NCBI GenBank assembly: GCA_030620095.1
Contig: JAUTXW010001347.1
Coordinates: 1 to 64,000 of the forward strand
Origin: Kuschelorhynchus macadamiae
Lineage: Eukaryota > Arthropoda > Insecta > Coleoptera > Curculionidae
DNA length: 64,000 bases
Direction: 5' to 3'
Shown in pieces: positions 22,064-36,575 of this stretch. Under the pieces are notes generated by a model. That model was given only the letters and a program-made list of their open reading frames with translations, made no database searches and was not told the origin of the DNA. Numbering within the stretch: position 1 is the stretch's first letter; each line of letters begins with the position of its first letter. The position numbers were made by a program, and so were the translations under genes.

Positions 22064-22287
22064 GTAAGTCGGTGTTTTATTGATATTTGCGAAAAATAAT
22101 AATGTTTATTATACACACAATATTGAATGTCTTGGACCACCTCTTAAAGTGCAATGTAAATATACTCTAATAGCATCTTCAGTAATAATTAATCCAGGGC
22201 TGCCACTGCTTCTTATCTGGAGCATTCAGTTATTATCAGAGTGCTCTACAGAGTGTAAATATGAGCTTCAACCCCACTACCAGTTCA

Positions 22288-22289
<2 letters not shown>

Positions 22290-22339
<50 letters not shown>
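22290..22339. repeat. (TA)n microsatellite
   Basis: A pure TA run at the 3' border of the following minus-strand LINE fragment. Confidence 0.95.
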
Positions 22340-22343
<4 letters not shown>

Positions 22344-23307
22344 GAACAAGGACGGGACCTAACACGGATCTTTGTGGAACTCCACCAAGTTTTTGTTTTT
22401 TCTGGACTTTTGAAGTCGTCAATTTTAACAAACTGTTTTTGATTACTTAAATAATGTTGATACCAACAATACATTTAACACCTTATATCAATATATATAA
22501 AATAAAATATTATGTTTTACTGTATCAAAAGTCTTTTTAAGATCTAATTAAGCAACACTTCTGATCATTATCAACATTAATTTTAATTTCAGAAACCACG
22601 TCCGTTCACGTTTGTTATTTAAAACTATTTTTGGGATCTTCGCCACAATTACAGTTACAAAACAAAATCAAAATGATAAGTTTAATTTGGAGTCTTTAGT
22701 TCTGGGTCTACTATGAAGGTACCCGAGAAACGACACTATTTTTTCCTGGACGTTGCGGGGCAAAGTCTGCAGCTACCCCCGTCTTTAACAAATCTAAAAA
22801 TAAAAAACTGAAACCAGAATATTTCTTATAACCAAAATGGCTAATATCTGACATTCTGTCAGAGATTCTGGTTATATTTCTGATACTAAACATAAGAAAT
22901 ATTCTGCTTTTAGTTTTTTATTTTTAGATTTGCTGAAGGCGGGGGTAGACTTTCCCCCGAAACGTCCAGAAAATAGATCGGGTGCCTTCATAGAGGACTA
23001 AAGACTGCATATTAAACTTATCAGGGAATTATTTATATTTTGTTAATAATTTGTTTCAAAATTTTTGAAAATACTTATTATAATAACTTCTAACAATTTG
23101 TATTATTTTAGTTGATATACTATTAAAACCACTAACTAGCTTTTTTGACTTCAGGACCATAATATTTTCTGTTTCTTCTGTGCAAATATCATTGTGATAA
23201 AAAACGTTGAGCTTCTGACAAAAAAAAAGACGACAAGAATTTTTCTTGCACGTTTTTCTTCCACGTTAATAAAATATTTATTAAATACTTTGCATATTTC
23301 ATTTCTT

Positions 23308-23309
<2 letters not shown>
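22340..23309 (-). pseudogene. LINE reverse transcriptase fragment split by a foldback
   Basis: From the right (23309) the minus strand reads NKYFINVEEKLA-like linker and then ISTKI-type residues; after the foldback insertion it continues with KDF..-type remnants of AFDTVNH and WYQHYLSNQKQFVKIDDF, then a frameshifted GVPQRSVLGPVLV near 22350. It is a degraded jockey/CR1-like element. The 5' part (about 23085-23309) is repeated at 25176-25398. Confidence 0.7.
22705..23000. repeat. foldback element, ~290 bp
   Basis: The outer parts pair (GAAGGTACCCGA at the left against TCGGGTGCCTTC at the right; AAATCTAAAAATAAAAAACT against its complement) around a centre near 22860. It contains GAGAAACGAC and CCGAAACGTCC, the motif shared with the other foldbacks. 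Non-coding. Confidence 0.75.

Positions 23310-23360
<51 letters not shown>
23310..23360. repeat. (TA)n microsatellite
   Basis: A TA run between a LINE fragment and the left end of the next transposon. Confidence 0.95.
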
Positions 23361-23362
<2 letters not shown>

Positions 23363-25173
23363 CAGTGACCGTCTAAAGTCCGTTCCCCCCTACTAATTTT
23401 TGAGCCAACTCGTATATCGCAACGAAATTTGGAGGGCCTAAATAGGAGATGAAAAGCTATTTTTTTATGAAAAAATGATAGCTAAAAGTTATAAAATGGC
23501 GGCTAATGCTCATTATTCTTAACATTTTTCTCTAATACACTTTATTCCTAAATGTAATTGTTTTCGAAATAATGACGTTTGAAAATTGAAAATCCGGTTT
23601 AAAATGAAGTAATGGTTTTAGTCACTTTCGATAAAAAATTCTGCTAACTAAATTTTTTAATTAATTTGTAGTTAAATCTTTTAATGAATTTGACTAATAA
23701 GAGGCGTAAAGACAGTATTTTAAGGATAAACAGTACCACTTACCGGAAAATCTTGAAGGTTACGAATTTGTTCTGTAAATTCACAAGGAAAACAAATTAG
23801 TTGGTAAAAAAATATTTTATTTATTTTTGAATAACACTTATTTAACCCCAACAATAATTATTTTATCAAGTGTTCGATGTGGCCCCCTCCTAAATCTTGA
23901 CAATAAAGTGCCCTATTATGAATAGCTTCTCTCACGTTGATGAAAGTCTGTTCATCTATTTCTTCACATGCTTCTCTTATTCTGCGTTCCAACGCTTCTA
24001 TTGTTTGACATTCAGTGGCGTAGATTTTTAACTTCAGATATCCCCAAAGGAAAAAATCTAGAGGGGTAAGATCCGGAGATCTTGGTGGCCATTCTGTACT
24101 TCCCCTGCGACCTATCCATCGCCCAGGAAAGTTTGTATCGAGAAACTCTCTAGCCTTGCGATAGAAATGGGGAGGTGCTCCGTCCTGCTGAAATATGATT
24201 TCACGATTTTCAAACTCTTCCTGATTGTTTAATACAATTTGTCTTATTCGAGGTTCAATTTCAGTTTCTAAAAGATTTCTGTAAAGATCTCCTGTAAGAT
24301 TGCCTCTGATGAAAATCGGTCCAACAACGTGGTTGCCCAAAATCCCCGCCCAAACATTAACTTTTTCAGGAACCTGGATATGCCCTTCTCTAAAAATATG
24401 CGGATTAGTATGGCTCCAGTATCGTACATTCTGTTTGTTGACTTTTCCATTAAGGAAAAACGTGCATTCATCTGAGAAACATACACGTTTTAGGAAGGAT
24501 CGTTCTCCTTCAATTTTTCTTGTTAACCACTCACAAAATTCAACTCTCCGGTCTGGATCATCCTCCGTAAGAGCATGCAGGATTTTCATTTTATAGGGAT
24601 GAAATTTTTCATTTTTTAGGAATCTTTGGACACTTTTCGAACTTACTTCGCAGGATTCAGCAACTGCAGACGTCGACTGAGTAGGATTAATTACCATTTC
24701 AGCAAGAATTTCAATTTTTTTTCTTCTGAAAGAGGTGGTCTTCCTGATCTTGGAGCATCTTTCATCGTACCAGTTGCTCAACGGACTATTTGACAGTTAG
24801 TTATCAAGATGTTACCGCGACAACGATTTTGTTTCCAACGCAAACTTGATCGTATTTTTGATTGAATTTGAAATGACCAAAACGTCAATTTTCAAACGTC
24901 ATTATTTCGAAAGCAATTACATTTAGGAATAAAGTGTATTGGAGAAAAATGTTAAGAATAATGAGCAGATTTTGAAAATGGAATAATATGCGGGGTGTTG
25001 TATTTAAAATATTAATTCAAGATGGCGCGTAGCCGCCATTTTATAACTTTTAGCTATCATTTTTTCATAAAAAAATAGCTTTTCATCTCCTATTTAAGCC
25101 CTCCAAATTTCGTTGCGATATACGAGTTAGCTCAATAATTAGTAGGGGGGGAACGGACTTTAGACGGTCACTG
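23363..25173 (-). mobile_element. DD41D mariner-like transposon
   Basis: Inverted ends of about 220 bp begin CAGTGACCGTCTAAAGTCCG and are flanked by TA. Note CAGTGACC in place of the CAGGG of the neighbours. A single transposase on the minus strand fills the middle. The 5' end of the transposase is missing, so it probably could not move by itself. Confidence 0.88.
23858..24781 (-). pseudogene. DD41D transposase, N-terminally truncated
   Basis: 307 aa open. The catalytic core is complete: Asp in RVCFSDECTFF, Asp in IFQQDGAPPH, and Asp in SPDLTPLDFFLWG, with 41 residues between the last two by direct count. About 60 N-terminal residues of the DUF4817 type are absent. Before residue 20 the expected linker SGRPPLSEEKK is in another frame, a one-base slip in an A8 run (about 24714-24722). 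I therefore treat it as a dead but recent copy. It would bind its own ends and integrate at TA. Confidence 0.85.
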
Positions 25174-25175
25174 TA

Positions 25176-28440
<3,265 letters not shown>

Positions 28441-28829
28441 GGTAACAGATAAATCCTAATTATTTCTTGAATATTGTGATGCTGCATGCTCAAAAAAAAA
28501 AGAGGCCATGGAATGGATTATATAACTATTTGTTTTAAATTTGACAGTTTTTTAATTTAATTATGTTTTTAATGGTTTTATTTTATTGAACTTATTTTAA
28601 TTTTAAAAAATAGCCTAAGATTCAAGTCAAAACCGACTAAATTTGTATAACTGTTACCTTGAAAGCAATTAAAGTCCAGCACTTGCATTAAGAGAGTATC
28701 GCCGAATATTTCCCATTGCAAGGATACCAAACAAGAAAATGTTTGACAAAATTTGCAGTGACTAATCAACTCATGGAGTTGTAAAATATAGAAAAAGGGA
28801 AAAAGCCCGTTCAGTCGTCTCTGAATATT

Positions 28830-29394
28830 TTCAAATAGAGATTTTATTATATTTCATTGAATATCATCAGCAACTCTTTAAGAGATGTACAAAGGGATTT
28901 GAATTTTTCCAAGACCAGCATACATGGAGTATTAAAAAAAAACAAAATATCTCCATATAAGTTTCTTCCAGTTCAGTTTTAAAGTGAAGCTAATTATCAA
29001 ACCAGATTGGATTTTTGTAAGCCAATTATTGGCCTGAATTTTGAGAGAGGAATTTTAAATAAAATTCTTGGGACACCTGAGGCGATATTTTCCACTGCGG
29101 GAAAGCATAACAAAAAAAATACTCACTACTGTTCTGACAAAGATAAAAATAACATAAAAGACAAGGACATTAAAGTGTGGTTTAGTATTATAAACGACCT
29201 TATAATAAAACTGTGGTTTTTGACCACTATTTGAATAGACAAACTTTTTTAAAACTCAATGATTTTCCGGAACATATTCGTGTAGATTTGGTATATCAAC
29301 AAGATAATGCTCCATACCAGAGTGGAGAAGATATAAGAGCATTTTTAAACGAGCAATGTAATTTTAAGTATATATAGTAACGGTGAGTTTCCAT
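28830..29394 (+). pseudogene. mariner-like transposase, first part
   Basis: Readable stretches are SLRDVQRDLNFSKTSIHGVL, ISPYKFLPVQF, then ILGTPEAIFSTAGKHNKKN (the position of the first catalytic Asp, TDEA, is now TPEA), IKVWFSIINDL and DLVYQQDNAPYQ (second Asp kept). Several frameshifts. It breaks exactly at FPWP, where the Transib sits. Confidence 0.75.
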
Positions 29395-29399
29395 GGCCG

Positions 29400-32300
29400 C
29401 ACTGTGGGGCCAGAGAACCTTTAAAATAGTGAATTATTCAAAAATATTAAACTGCAAATATCTTCACAATTTTATTTATTATGGGTAAGTAGGCTATGAA
29501 GCATCCCAAAACAATCGAATTATATTGATATCTTGTCATGGAGATGCGCAAACACGTTCAAAAGTTTGACATATTTGTTATTGTTAGCAGTTATTAATTT
29601 ACCTTATTAAAAATTGCATAATATAACCGGTGAAAATAAGTGTTTCGTGAATTACAAAATATTTTGTGATGAATGAGGTTCAAGCAGGTAAGTTAATAAT
29701 TATTTTAGGCCATTAGTTCTTTTTTCTGAATTATTACATATTAGTGCAAATGTTTGTAAAAAAATAAATTTTAAGTTATTTGACAAAAAATATTTTAATG
29801 TTCTACACACAGATACGTATTTTGTCATACCTGGTTTTCTTCTTTAATCTTATGACTTGTCAAAAAAAAAATATAATTTGTGCAACTTTTTGCAACTTGT
29901 TGATTAATTGACATTTTTATTTGCCTATTATTTTACCTACAATGTAAGACCAATTTTAGCTCCACACTTTTTTATTGCCAATAACTATTGTATGTTCCTG
30001 CAAAGTTGTCAAATTTTGATCAAAATCTTTTAAACAGTGTTGTAGTTGATCACGACTTTCTAAAATAATGCATAAAAGTCGATAATTTAATAAATAATTA
30101 TTATTAGTATCAATTTTGGGTCTTCTCTTTCTTCACTTCTTATTTTTTTTTTCTAGACGTACGATCTCATCGAATTCGCAAAATTGATATTTTTGAAAGG
30201 AAAAGATGTCAATGATATTTTTAATACCTTATTGTCTATAACTTGTCCCATCTGCCAAAAGAAAAATAAACAAAAAATAAAACAAATATCAAAGAGTTTG
30301 AATAACCAATTTACACAAAAATGGAATAAAGTTTTTCGTATAAAATCAAAATTTATTAATAAGAATAGATTATGGCTGGACAAATACATAATTTTACCAT
30401 GCTGTCCCGGTAAAGTTGGGAGACCCAAAGAAAACAATTTTAATAATTTAAGTTATTCTGCAAAATTTAAAAGAACCGAATGTTTACGAAAATTTGAAAC
30501 GAATGAACTTTTGTTTGCGTCTAAAATGGGTTTAAGGGCAGACGGGAAATCACAAGCAGCCAAACAATTACTAACCATTGAACACAAATCCAATCCAATT
30601 AGTGAGATAAATCGACTTAGTGATGATAGTACTTTGGCAATGATAGTAGATTCTAGATTGTCCAAAAGACAGTACCAAAATATTCGAGACTCTGCAAAAA
30701 ATAACAAAACCGATATTTATCCATCTTATAATAATATTAGAGAAGCTAAAAAACGATGTTATTTTCCAAATGTTATTTCCACTGAGCATTCAGTAACAGT
30801 CGATCTGCAATCCCTCTTAGACCACACTACACGCAGGCTCTTGTCTACTCTTGATCTGGAAAACTATAACATAACTCAGAAAATTGTTTTAATCTCTAAA
30901 TGAGGAATGGATGGCAGTTCTGGTCAGGCAGAATATAAACAGGCCTTTTCCGCTAACAAATTCACCGATTCTAACCTACTTCTTACTTGTGTGGTACCTA
31001 TTCAGCTTTATACAAAAAACAAAAAAAAAATCAAAAAGTAATGTTGTGGAACAATCCAACGCCTTCGTCAACCAAACTATGTCGACCACTAAAAATGCAG
31101 TTTTTAAAAGAAACGAAGGAAAACAGCATAAATGAGACCAAAGCAGTTCAAGATCAAATAAAGGCATTATTGGAAACCCAATTTACCACCAAGTTCTCAA
31201 AAGTGTTATTTATAAAACATAACTTGTATATGACCATGCTGGATATGAAAATGATTAGTTCCATAACTGACACGTCCTCACAAAAATGCTACCTGTGCGG
31301 AGCATCTCCGGTTGAGATGAATAACTTGGAAAAAGTTTTACAAAAACCTATAGTCGACGACTATCTACTTTACGGAATATCCTCTCTCCACGCTTGGATA
31401 AGGTTTGTGAATTTTATATTTTATTGTAGGTACAGGAGGGTAATCCACCATATTTTGAACATTAAAATTCTCCGTTAATATTGGTGGTATTATTATTTGC
31501 AAATCTTTTTTTTTAATGGTGCACCCCTGTATATTATTTTATAATAGGTATAATGGTCAAAATATGGTAGGCTATTAGTTGGACCTAGCTAGTACTTTTA
31601 CTACACCACACACCCTAGATCGCCCAGATACAACAATCACTATTTTGGATAAAATGTCTGACTTTTGATTTTTTTTTTAGATCTTTTGAGTTTCTTTTAA
31701 AACTGAGTTATCGACTACCACTAGAAAAATGGCAAGCCCGTGGTGATGAAGCCAAGGAAGTAACTAAAATTCAAAAGCGTCGAATTCAAGATGAATTTAA
31801 ATCTCAAATTGGAATAATCGTAGATCAACCGAAACAAGGGGCTGGAACATCCAATGACGGCAATAGCGCTAGAGCTTTTTTCCAAAACCACTTGATATCT
31901 TCACGCATAACTGGGGTCGATAAAGACTTAATATATAGATTTTATATTATCCTCCAGGTAATCGCTAGTGGGTTATACATTAAATTAGAGGTATTTAAAG
32001 CCTACACTTTGGATACTGCTAAGCTTTTTCTCTCCCTATACCCTTGGTATCGAATGCCTGTGAGCGTACACAAAATTCTGTTACATAGCCATGAAATTAT
32101 AAACGCTTTACCAGTGCCCATTGGCCAATTTTCCGAGGAGGCCCAAGAAGCCCGCAACAAAGAATATCGGAGGTACAGGGAACATAACTCTAGGAAATGT
32201 AACAGGATTTCCACAAATATGGATGTTTATAATAATTTGTGTGTTTCATCGGATCCAGTTATAACGAGTTTGCGAAGAAAACCCACAACACCAAAAAAAA

Positions 32301-32721
32301 GTTTTGCTCCTGAAGCGCTGAGCCTCTTGGAAGCATCTTGTCCAAATGCGTCATTGGATTCTTCAAGTGACAGTGATTCTGAATAAATGTGTTAGAGTTA
32401 TTTTTTTTTCAGTCTCACCATACAAATTTATTTCTCATAACCCTGTACTTTACATCTGTAATATTTTTTACACTTCTAGACTTTCCAGGGTATGCCGAGA
32501 TTAAGTTTTTTTTGTTTAAAGTTAAAAATAAAACAGTTTTTCTTATTGTGTCATTATTTTCGCACACGGTGTACGACACCGTTGCACAAATTCTAAACTA
32601 GCTTCAAATATGTTTTACAAAATGCTAAACTAAGGTTTTTTAAGCGTTTCATCACAAAAAAAATGCATAAAGCCTAACTTAACACTTTTTCCACATTTCA
32701 AGAGGTTTCTGGCCCACAGTG
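29400..32721 (+). mobile_element. Transib DNA transposon (RAG1-related), near complete
   Basis: The inverted ends are CACTGTGGGGCCAGAGAACC on the left and CACTGTGGGCCAGAAACCTC on the right (complement). A 5-bp GC-rich duplication, GGCCG, lies at 29395-29399 and 32722-32726. Removing the element restores the WPPRSPDL reading of the host transposase exactly. TIRs starting CAC and GC-rich 5-bp duplications are known Transib traits. Length 3322 bp. Confidence 0.92.
29673..32386 (+). pseudogene. Transib transposase (RAG1 core homologue), two lesions
   Basis: Three exons fit: 29673-29687 (MRFKQ, donor GTAAGTT), 30157 to about 31399 (acceptor TTTCTAG), and about 31681-32386 (acceptor TTTTTTAG). Features in order: TYDLIEFAKLIFLKGKDV, a CPICQKK knuckle, GMDGSSGQAEYKQAF with the first catalytic Asp, TMLDMKMISS (second Asp), CYLCGASPVEMNNL, SSLHAWIRSFEFLLKLSYR, NDGNSARAFF, WYRMPVSVHKILLHSHEIIN, and SEEAQEARNKEYRRYREHN with the catalytic Glu. 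The tail is acidic (DSSSDSDSE). TGA at 30901 replaces the Trp of KWGMDG, and a one-base slip lies in an A run at about 31013-31030. Otherwise complete; very recently inactivated. Confidence 0.88.
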
Positions 32722-32726
32722 GGCCG

Positions 32727-32920
32727 CCGCGAAGTCCCGATTTGACACCCTCAGATTATTTTTTATAGGGCACACTGAAAGATAGAATGTTTAAAAATCG
32801 AAACAGTTATTCTGTAAATGAATTAAAATAAAAAATTGGTGAGGAAATTAACAATCTTAATAATATTGATGCCGTCCGAATCGCTGTGGCAAACATTTAA
32901 GTGCGATATACACTGTGTAT
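32727..32920 (+). pseudogene. mariner-like transposase, last part
   Basis: It continues the host frame after the Transib: PPRSPDLTPSDYF, then RMFKNRNSYSVNELK, IGEEINNLNNIDAVRIAVAN and KNGQYVEIQL. The third catalytic Asp (TPSD) is kept. Stops at L*G and K* show decay. Confidence 0.75.
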
Positions 32921-33324
32921 AGCAAAAAACGGACAGTATGTGGAAATTCAATTATATAGTCATTTGTTTTAAACTTTTTCTGTTTTTCTATTTCCATGTA
33001 ACCTGTTGTTATGTTATCTGTTATTTATGTTGATAGCTATGGTACTCAAGAATTCTAATATTAATTTTCAATAGTGGTTTTAAATTTAAAATTTAGTAAT
33101 AAATATGGGGAAATTAGGACTATAGATACGCAAATAGAAATATTATCCATACCACGGCCTATAGTTTTTTTTGAGTATGCTGCATACTATAATATTTAAG
33201 AAATAATTGAGATTTTGTTAAATTGCTCTTTTCTCTGTAACCATTGAATTTAGGTAAATAACATATAAATATGAAAAATAGGTATTTTTATCCCTAACAT
33301 TGGAAACTGTGGTGGAAGATAGAT

Positions 33325-33522
33325 CAAAATACAAGAGTTCTAACCACACTACACCACAATTTGTTACGTTCTAGACGCGCGTTTCGCTAACCAAGTTAGC
33401 ATCATCAGCAGATGATATAAACAGTTTATATCATCTGCTGATGATGCTAACTTGGTTAGCGAAACGCGCGTCCAGAACGTAACAAGTTGTGGTGTAGTAT
33501 GGTTAGAACTCTTGTATTTTGA
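33325..33522. repeat. near-perfect 198-bp palindrome with CGAAACGCG motif
   Basis: Arms of about 97 bp meet at 33421-33425 with practically no loop. Each arm contains GCATCATCAGCAGATGATAT and GCGCGTTTCGCTAACC. Only a few mismatches occur. It has no coding potential and is a foldback of the same style as 2082-2271. Confidence 0.9.
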
Positions 33523-35470
33523 GGTATTTTTATGATCATTTGCATAAATAAAAAAAAATAGTGGGTGTTCTATTTTTAAAAAAATCGATTTTTTTCACTT
33601 TAAAAAGGTGCAAGATTGATTTCTAGTATGTCCACCCTGTATAGGTGTGTAAAAAATGTTGTATTCGTTATATGCATTGATGCTTTATAAACTGGAAATT
33701 ACCATCCAAACGCCCAATTTTAGATTTTTGCTATTTTTTATAGTGATTTGAAAAATAGCTCGTTTTTAAAAAAATCACACATATCCTTAATTATCTTGGA
33801 AACTACGTAGAAATCGACTATAACTTAAATTGGTAACTCGTTGACGTCGTCCCAGGAAAATTTGGACACCCTGTATACATGGACATTATATTTTAAAAGA
33901 ACTGCAAAGTTCAAAACACTTTTGTATGAAACTTTTTGCTAAATAAAGTTTTAACCGGTACAAAATATCGAAAAATTCTAAGAATATAGAAAATTACAGA
34001 ACAGAATAAGGTATTTAAATTTGTTGTTAAAATGTTGTTTTAACATTATACAATACATCTTTAAAAAGTTAATTTTACGGCGAAAATGATTGCAGCAAAA
34101 ATATACAAAATTACATTAAAAGTTTCGATTAAATTGCTTTTTTGATGAAACTAAAAGTGAAAAAATTTAAAACATCTAATATTAGGCACCCAAAACGATT
34201 TTTAAAGTTCAAAAACGAACAAATAAGTTTACTTTGTACAGTTTAAAACATGCATTTTGTAAATCTTAACTGTATTTTGCTGTGTCGCTACCATTTTAAA
34301 AACAAAAATTAACTTGTAATATATTGTGGTAAAGTTATTTTTAGTATACTTTTACTAAAAATAACTTTACCATTCCGGTAAAACCAAAAGTAGTTTTGGG
34401 TTTTATCAAAAATTTGTTTGCCAATTGAGTTTGCATAACTATACCAAATTTCCAATTGATATGTCAAAAACTAAAAAAAAAATAAATGGCTGCCTGTTAC
34501 AGGAAGAAATGAAAAATACCCGCTACTGAAATAGCCAAGACCGTCACTGTTAATAACAGTTATTATCAATCACCACATCACCGCCTATTATTCCCATATT
34601 GATTATTTTTTTCAACATTTCCCATGAGTTCCCCGTATTCGATCATTAGAAAGGCACGCTTATGTAACGATATACGTGTGCGATGTGCGGTGCATACATA
34701 CCACGCGAAAATTGCAACATCCACAACGTCCATGAGTATCTGTAATTATTATCCACACATAATGTACATCCTAATTGTCTTATTATTGCAATAAATTATT
34801 TACAATCGTATTATGCCGTATCAGACAATGCATCTATTTTTTTTTTAATTTAATTTTATGTATGAATAGTCAGTTTACTTAGCAAATAGTAAATATAATT
34901 TTATGTTTTCGCTGTTCCTTAGTATACAGAGTATACACATAAAAATAGTACTGTCAATTTTATAACTAAAGTTATAAAGAAATAATTTCCTTCATATTCC
35001 TTGAACTTAAGTTATGTTTTCATTCAAGAGCAGAAGTTAATTCTTCTCAAACCTCTTGTGACATCAAATCAAATCAAATTAAAAATATATTTATTTGTAA
35101 TATCATCAAAACAATTACAAAATTATTTTAAACAGTGGTAAAACAATAAATATATGGATTTGCAATTACCATATTTGTTTTATTATATTTTCATAAATAA
35201 GTTTAATAACACAATACGGCTGTGCAAAGCTGATAGCTTGACTGCTACTAGCCGATTGTGGAAGTTACTTGGTTTAAATCTCACAAAAACATTATTAATT
35301 TGTACATATTCATGTCTGGCTACATTCTATAAGCATCACAATGTTAATCCTATCCATAAAACAATATAAATAAACAATCCTATAAATAATACAAACAACC
35401 AACCTATTAAGTACTTACAAAAAATTTACCTCTGTACAAAAAATATATTCATATATGTTACGTAAGTAAT
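33523..35470. other. intron sequence, solo transposon-end motifs and one hairpin
   Basis: CCACCCTGTATAGG (about 33640) and GGACACCCTGTATAC (about 33861) are mariner-end motifs. A perfect 20-bp-arm hairpin lies at 34327-34372. No coding region is recognised. Confidence 0.5.
34327..34372. repeat. perfect hairpin, 20-bp arms
   Basis: TGGTAAAGTTATTTTTAGTA, a six-base loop, then the exact reverse complement. Confidence 0.85.
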
Positions 35471-35479
35471 TTGAATTTA

Positions 35480-36294
35480 ATACTAAAGTAATTTAGCACT
35501 ATTTTCGATAATCCATTTCGTAATCTTGCGTTTGAAGTTTGGCCATTGAATCAGGTTTTTCAAATCTAGAGGAATCAGATTAAATAATTTGCAACCTATA
35601 TATTCAAAACTTCTTTTTCCTATAGATTTGTTCACTTTAGGCAATATTCTATTATCATCATTTCTTTGAAATCTAGTGCGATAGTACGTAAATTCAGGAG
35701 AAGTAAAATGATTATTTTTATTTAGGTGTAGGATTGAAGTTTTGAGAAAAACATTTCTGATGTCAAGTAGGTTTACCGTCTTAAATAGTTGTTCAGTGGG
35801 ATATTTTATATCTAGATTTTACAAACAACACCGAAATTATATCCCCTGAATAATTTTGGATTAGCAATGAGTTGATGTATATATTAAATAATAACGGGCC
35901 GTCCCCTGTGGCACGCCATACGTAATTTACGGTACTAAAAGAATCTTTGATTTGTACCATTTGCGTGCGACCTTGTAAATAACTAGTTAGGAGAGATAAC
36001 GCCGGACCACGTATACCAACATCTTCCAATTTCGCAAGAAGCTTCCCGTGATCCACCGTGTCGAAGGCTTTCGCCAAGTCCAAGAAAACCGCGGCACATG
36101 GTTTGCTTACATCTAGATTTTTGTATATTCTATTTGTCAGCTCTGCCATTGCATCGTTAGTTGATAATTTATGTTGAAAACCAAATTGATGTTTTGAAAT
36201 AATTTTATCTTTTTCCAAAAAATCTGTTATCCTAGTTTTAAGGGTTTTTTCGAATATCTTTGCAAAATTTGATATTAGGCTGATAGGTCTATAG
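35480..36294 (-). pseudogene. LINE reverse transcriptase with internal deletion
   Basis: The minus strand reads CYRPISLISNFAKIFEKTLK (about 36298-36240), DKIISKHQFGFQHKLSTNDA, AAVFLDLAKAFDTVDHGKLL and LLTSYLQGRTQMVQI, then GPLLFNIYINSLL. The FADD box is deleted, and the next readable part is the C-terminal VNKSIGKRSFEYIGCKLFN and PNFKRKITKWI (about 35500-35640). It is a jockey/CR1-type element. Its 5' side is cut by the hAT insertion at 36295. Confidence 0.82.
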
Positions 36295-36575
36295 CAGGGG
36301 TGCTCAAACTTGAACTGCTGGTGATCTACCTCAATATTTTTAGACTACTTACGATCGACTCTGAGAGGCTGCAAGTATGTGTGATGCAGGGTTGTACATA
36401 CACGATAGATACACCCTACCTACCTAGGTAGGGTGTACCGTAGCATATATAGATATTAGCTTTCCGCACAATATACATTATTTTAGTCAAGGTTTGGGTT
36501 AGGTTTAGTTAGGTTCTTCTCTACAATATCAATGAAAAAACTCATAGTTATTCAAAATTGCGAGTTTATTGGTTG

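Noticed and set aside
29400..29425. True RAG recombination signal at the Transib end
   Set aside because: Heptamer-like bases fit, but the spacer is 2 bp instead of 12 or 23, and the nonamer match may be chance; kept only as a note.
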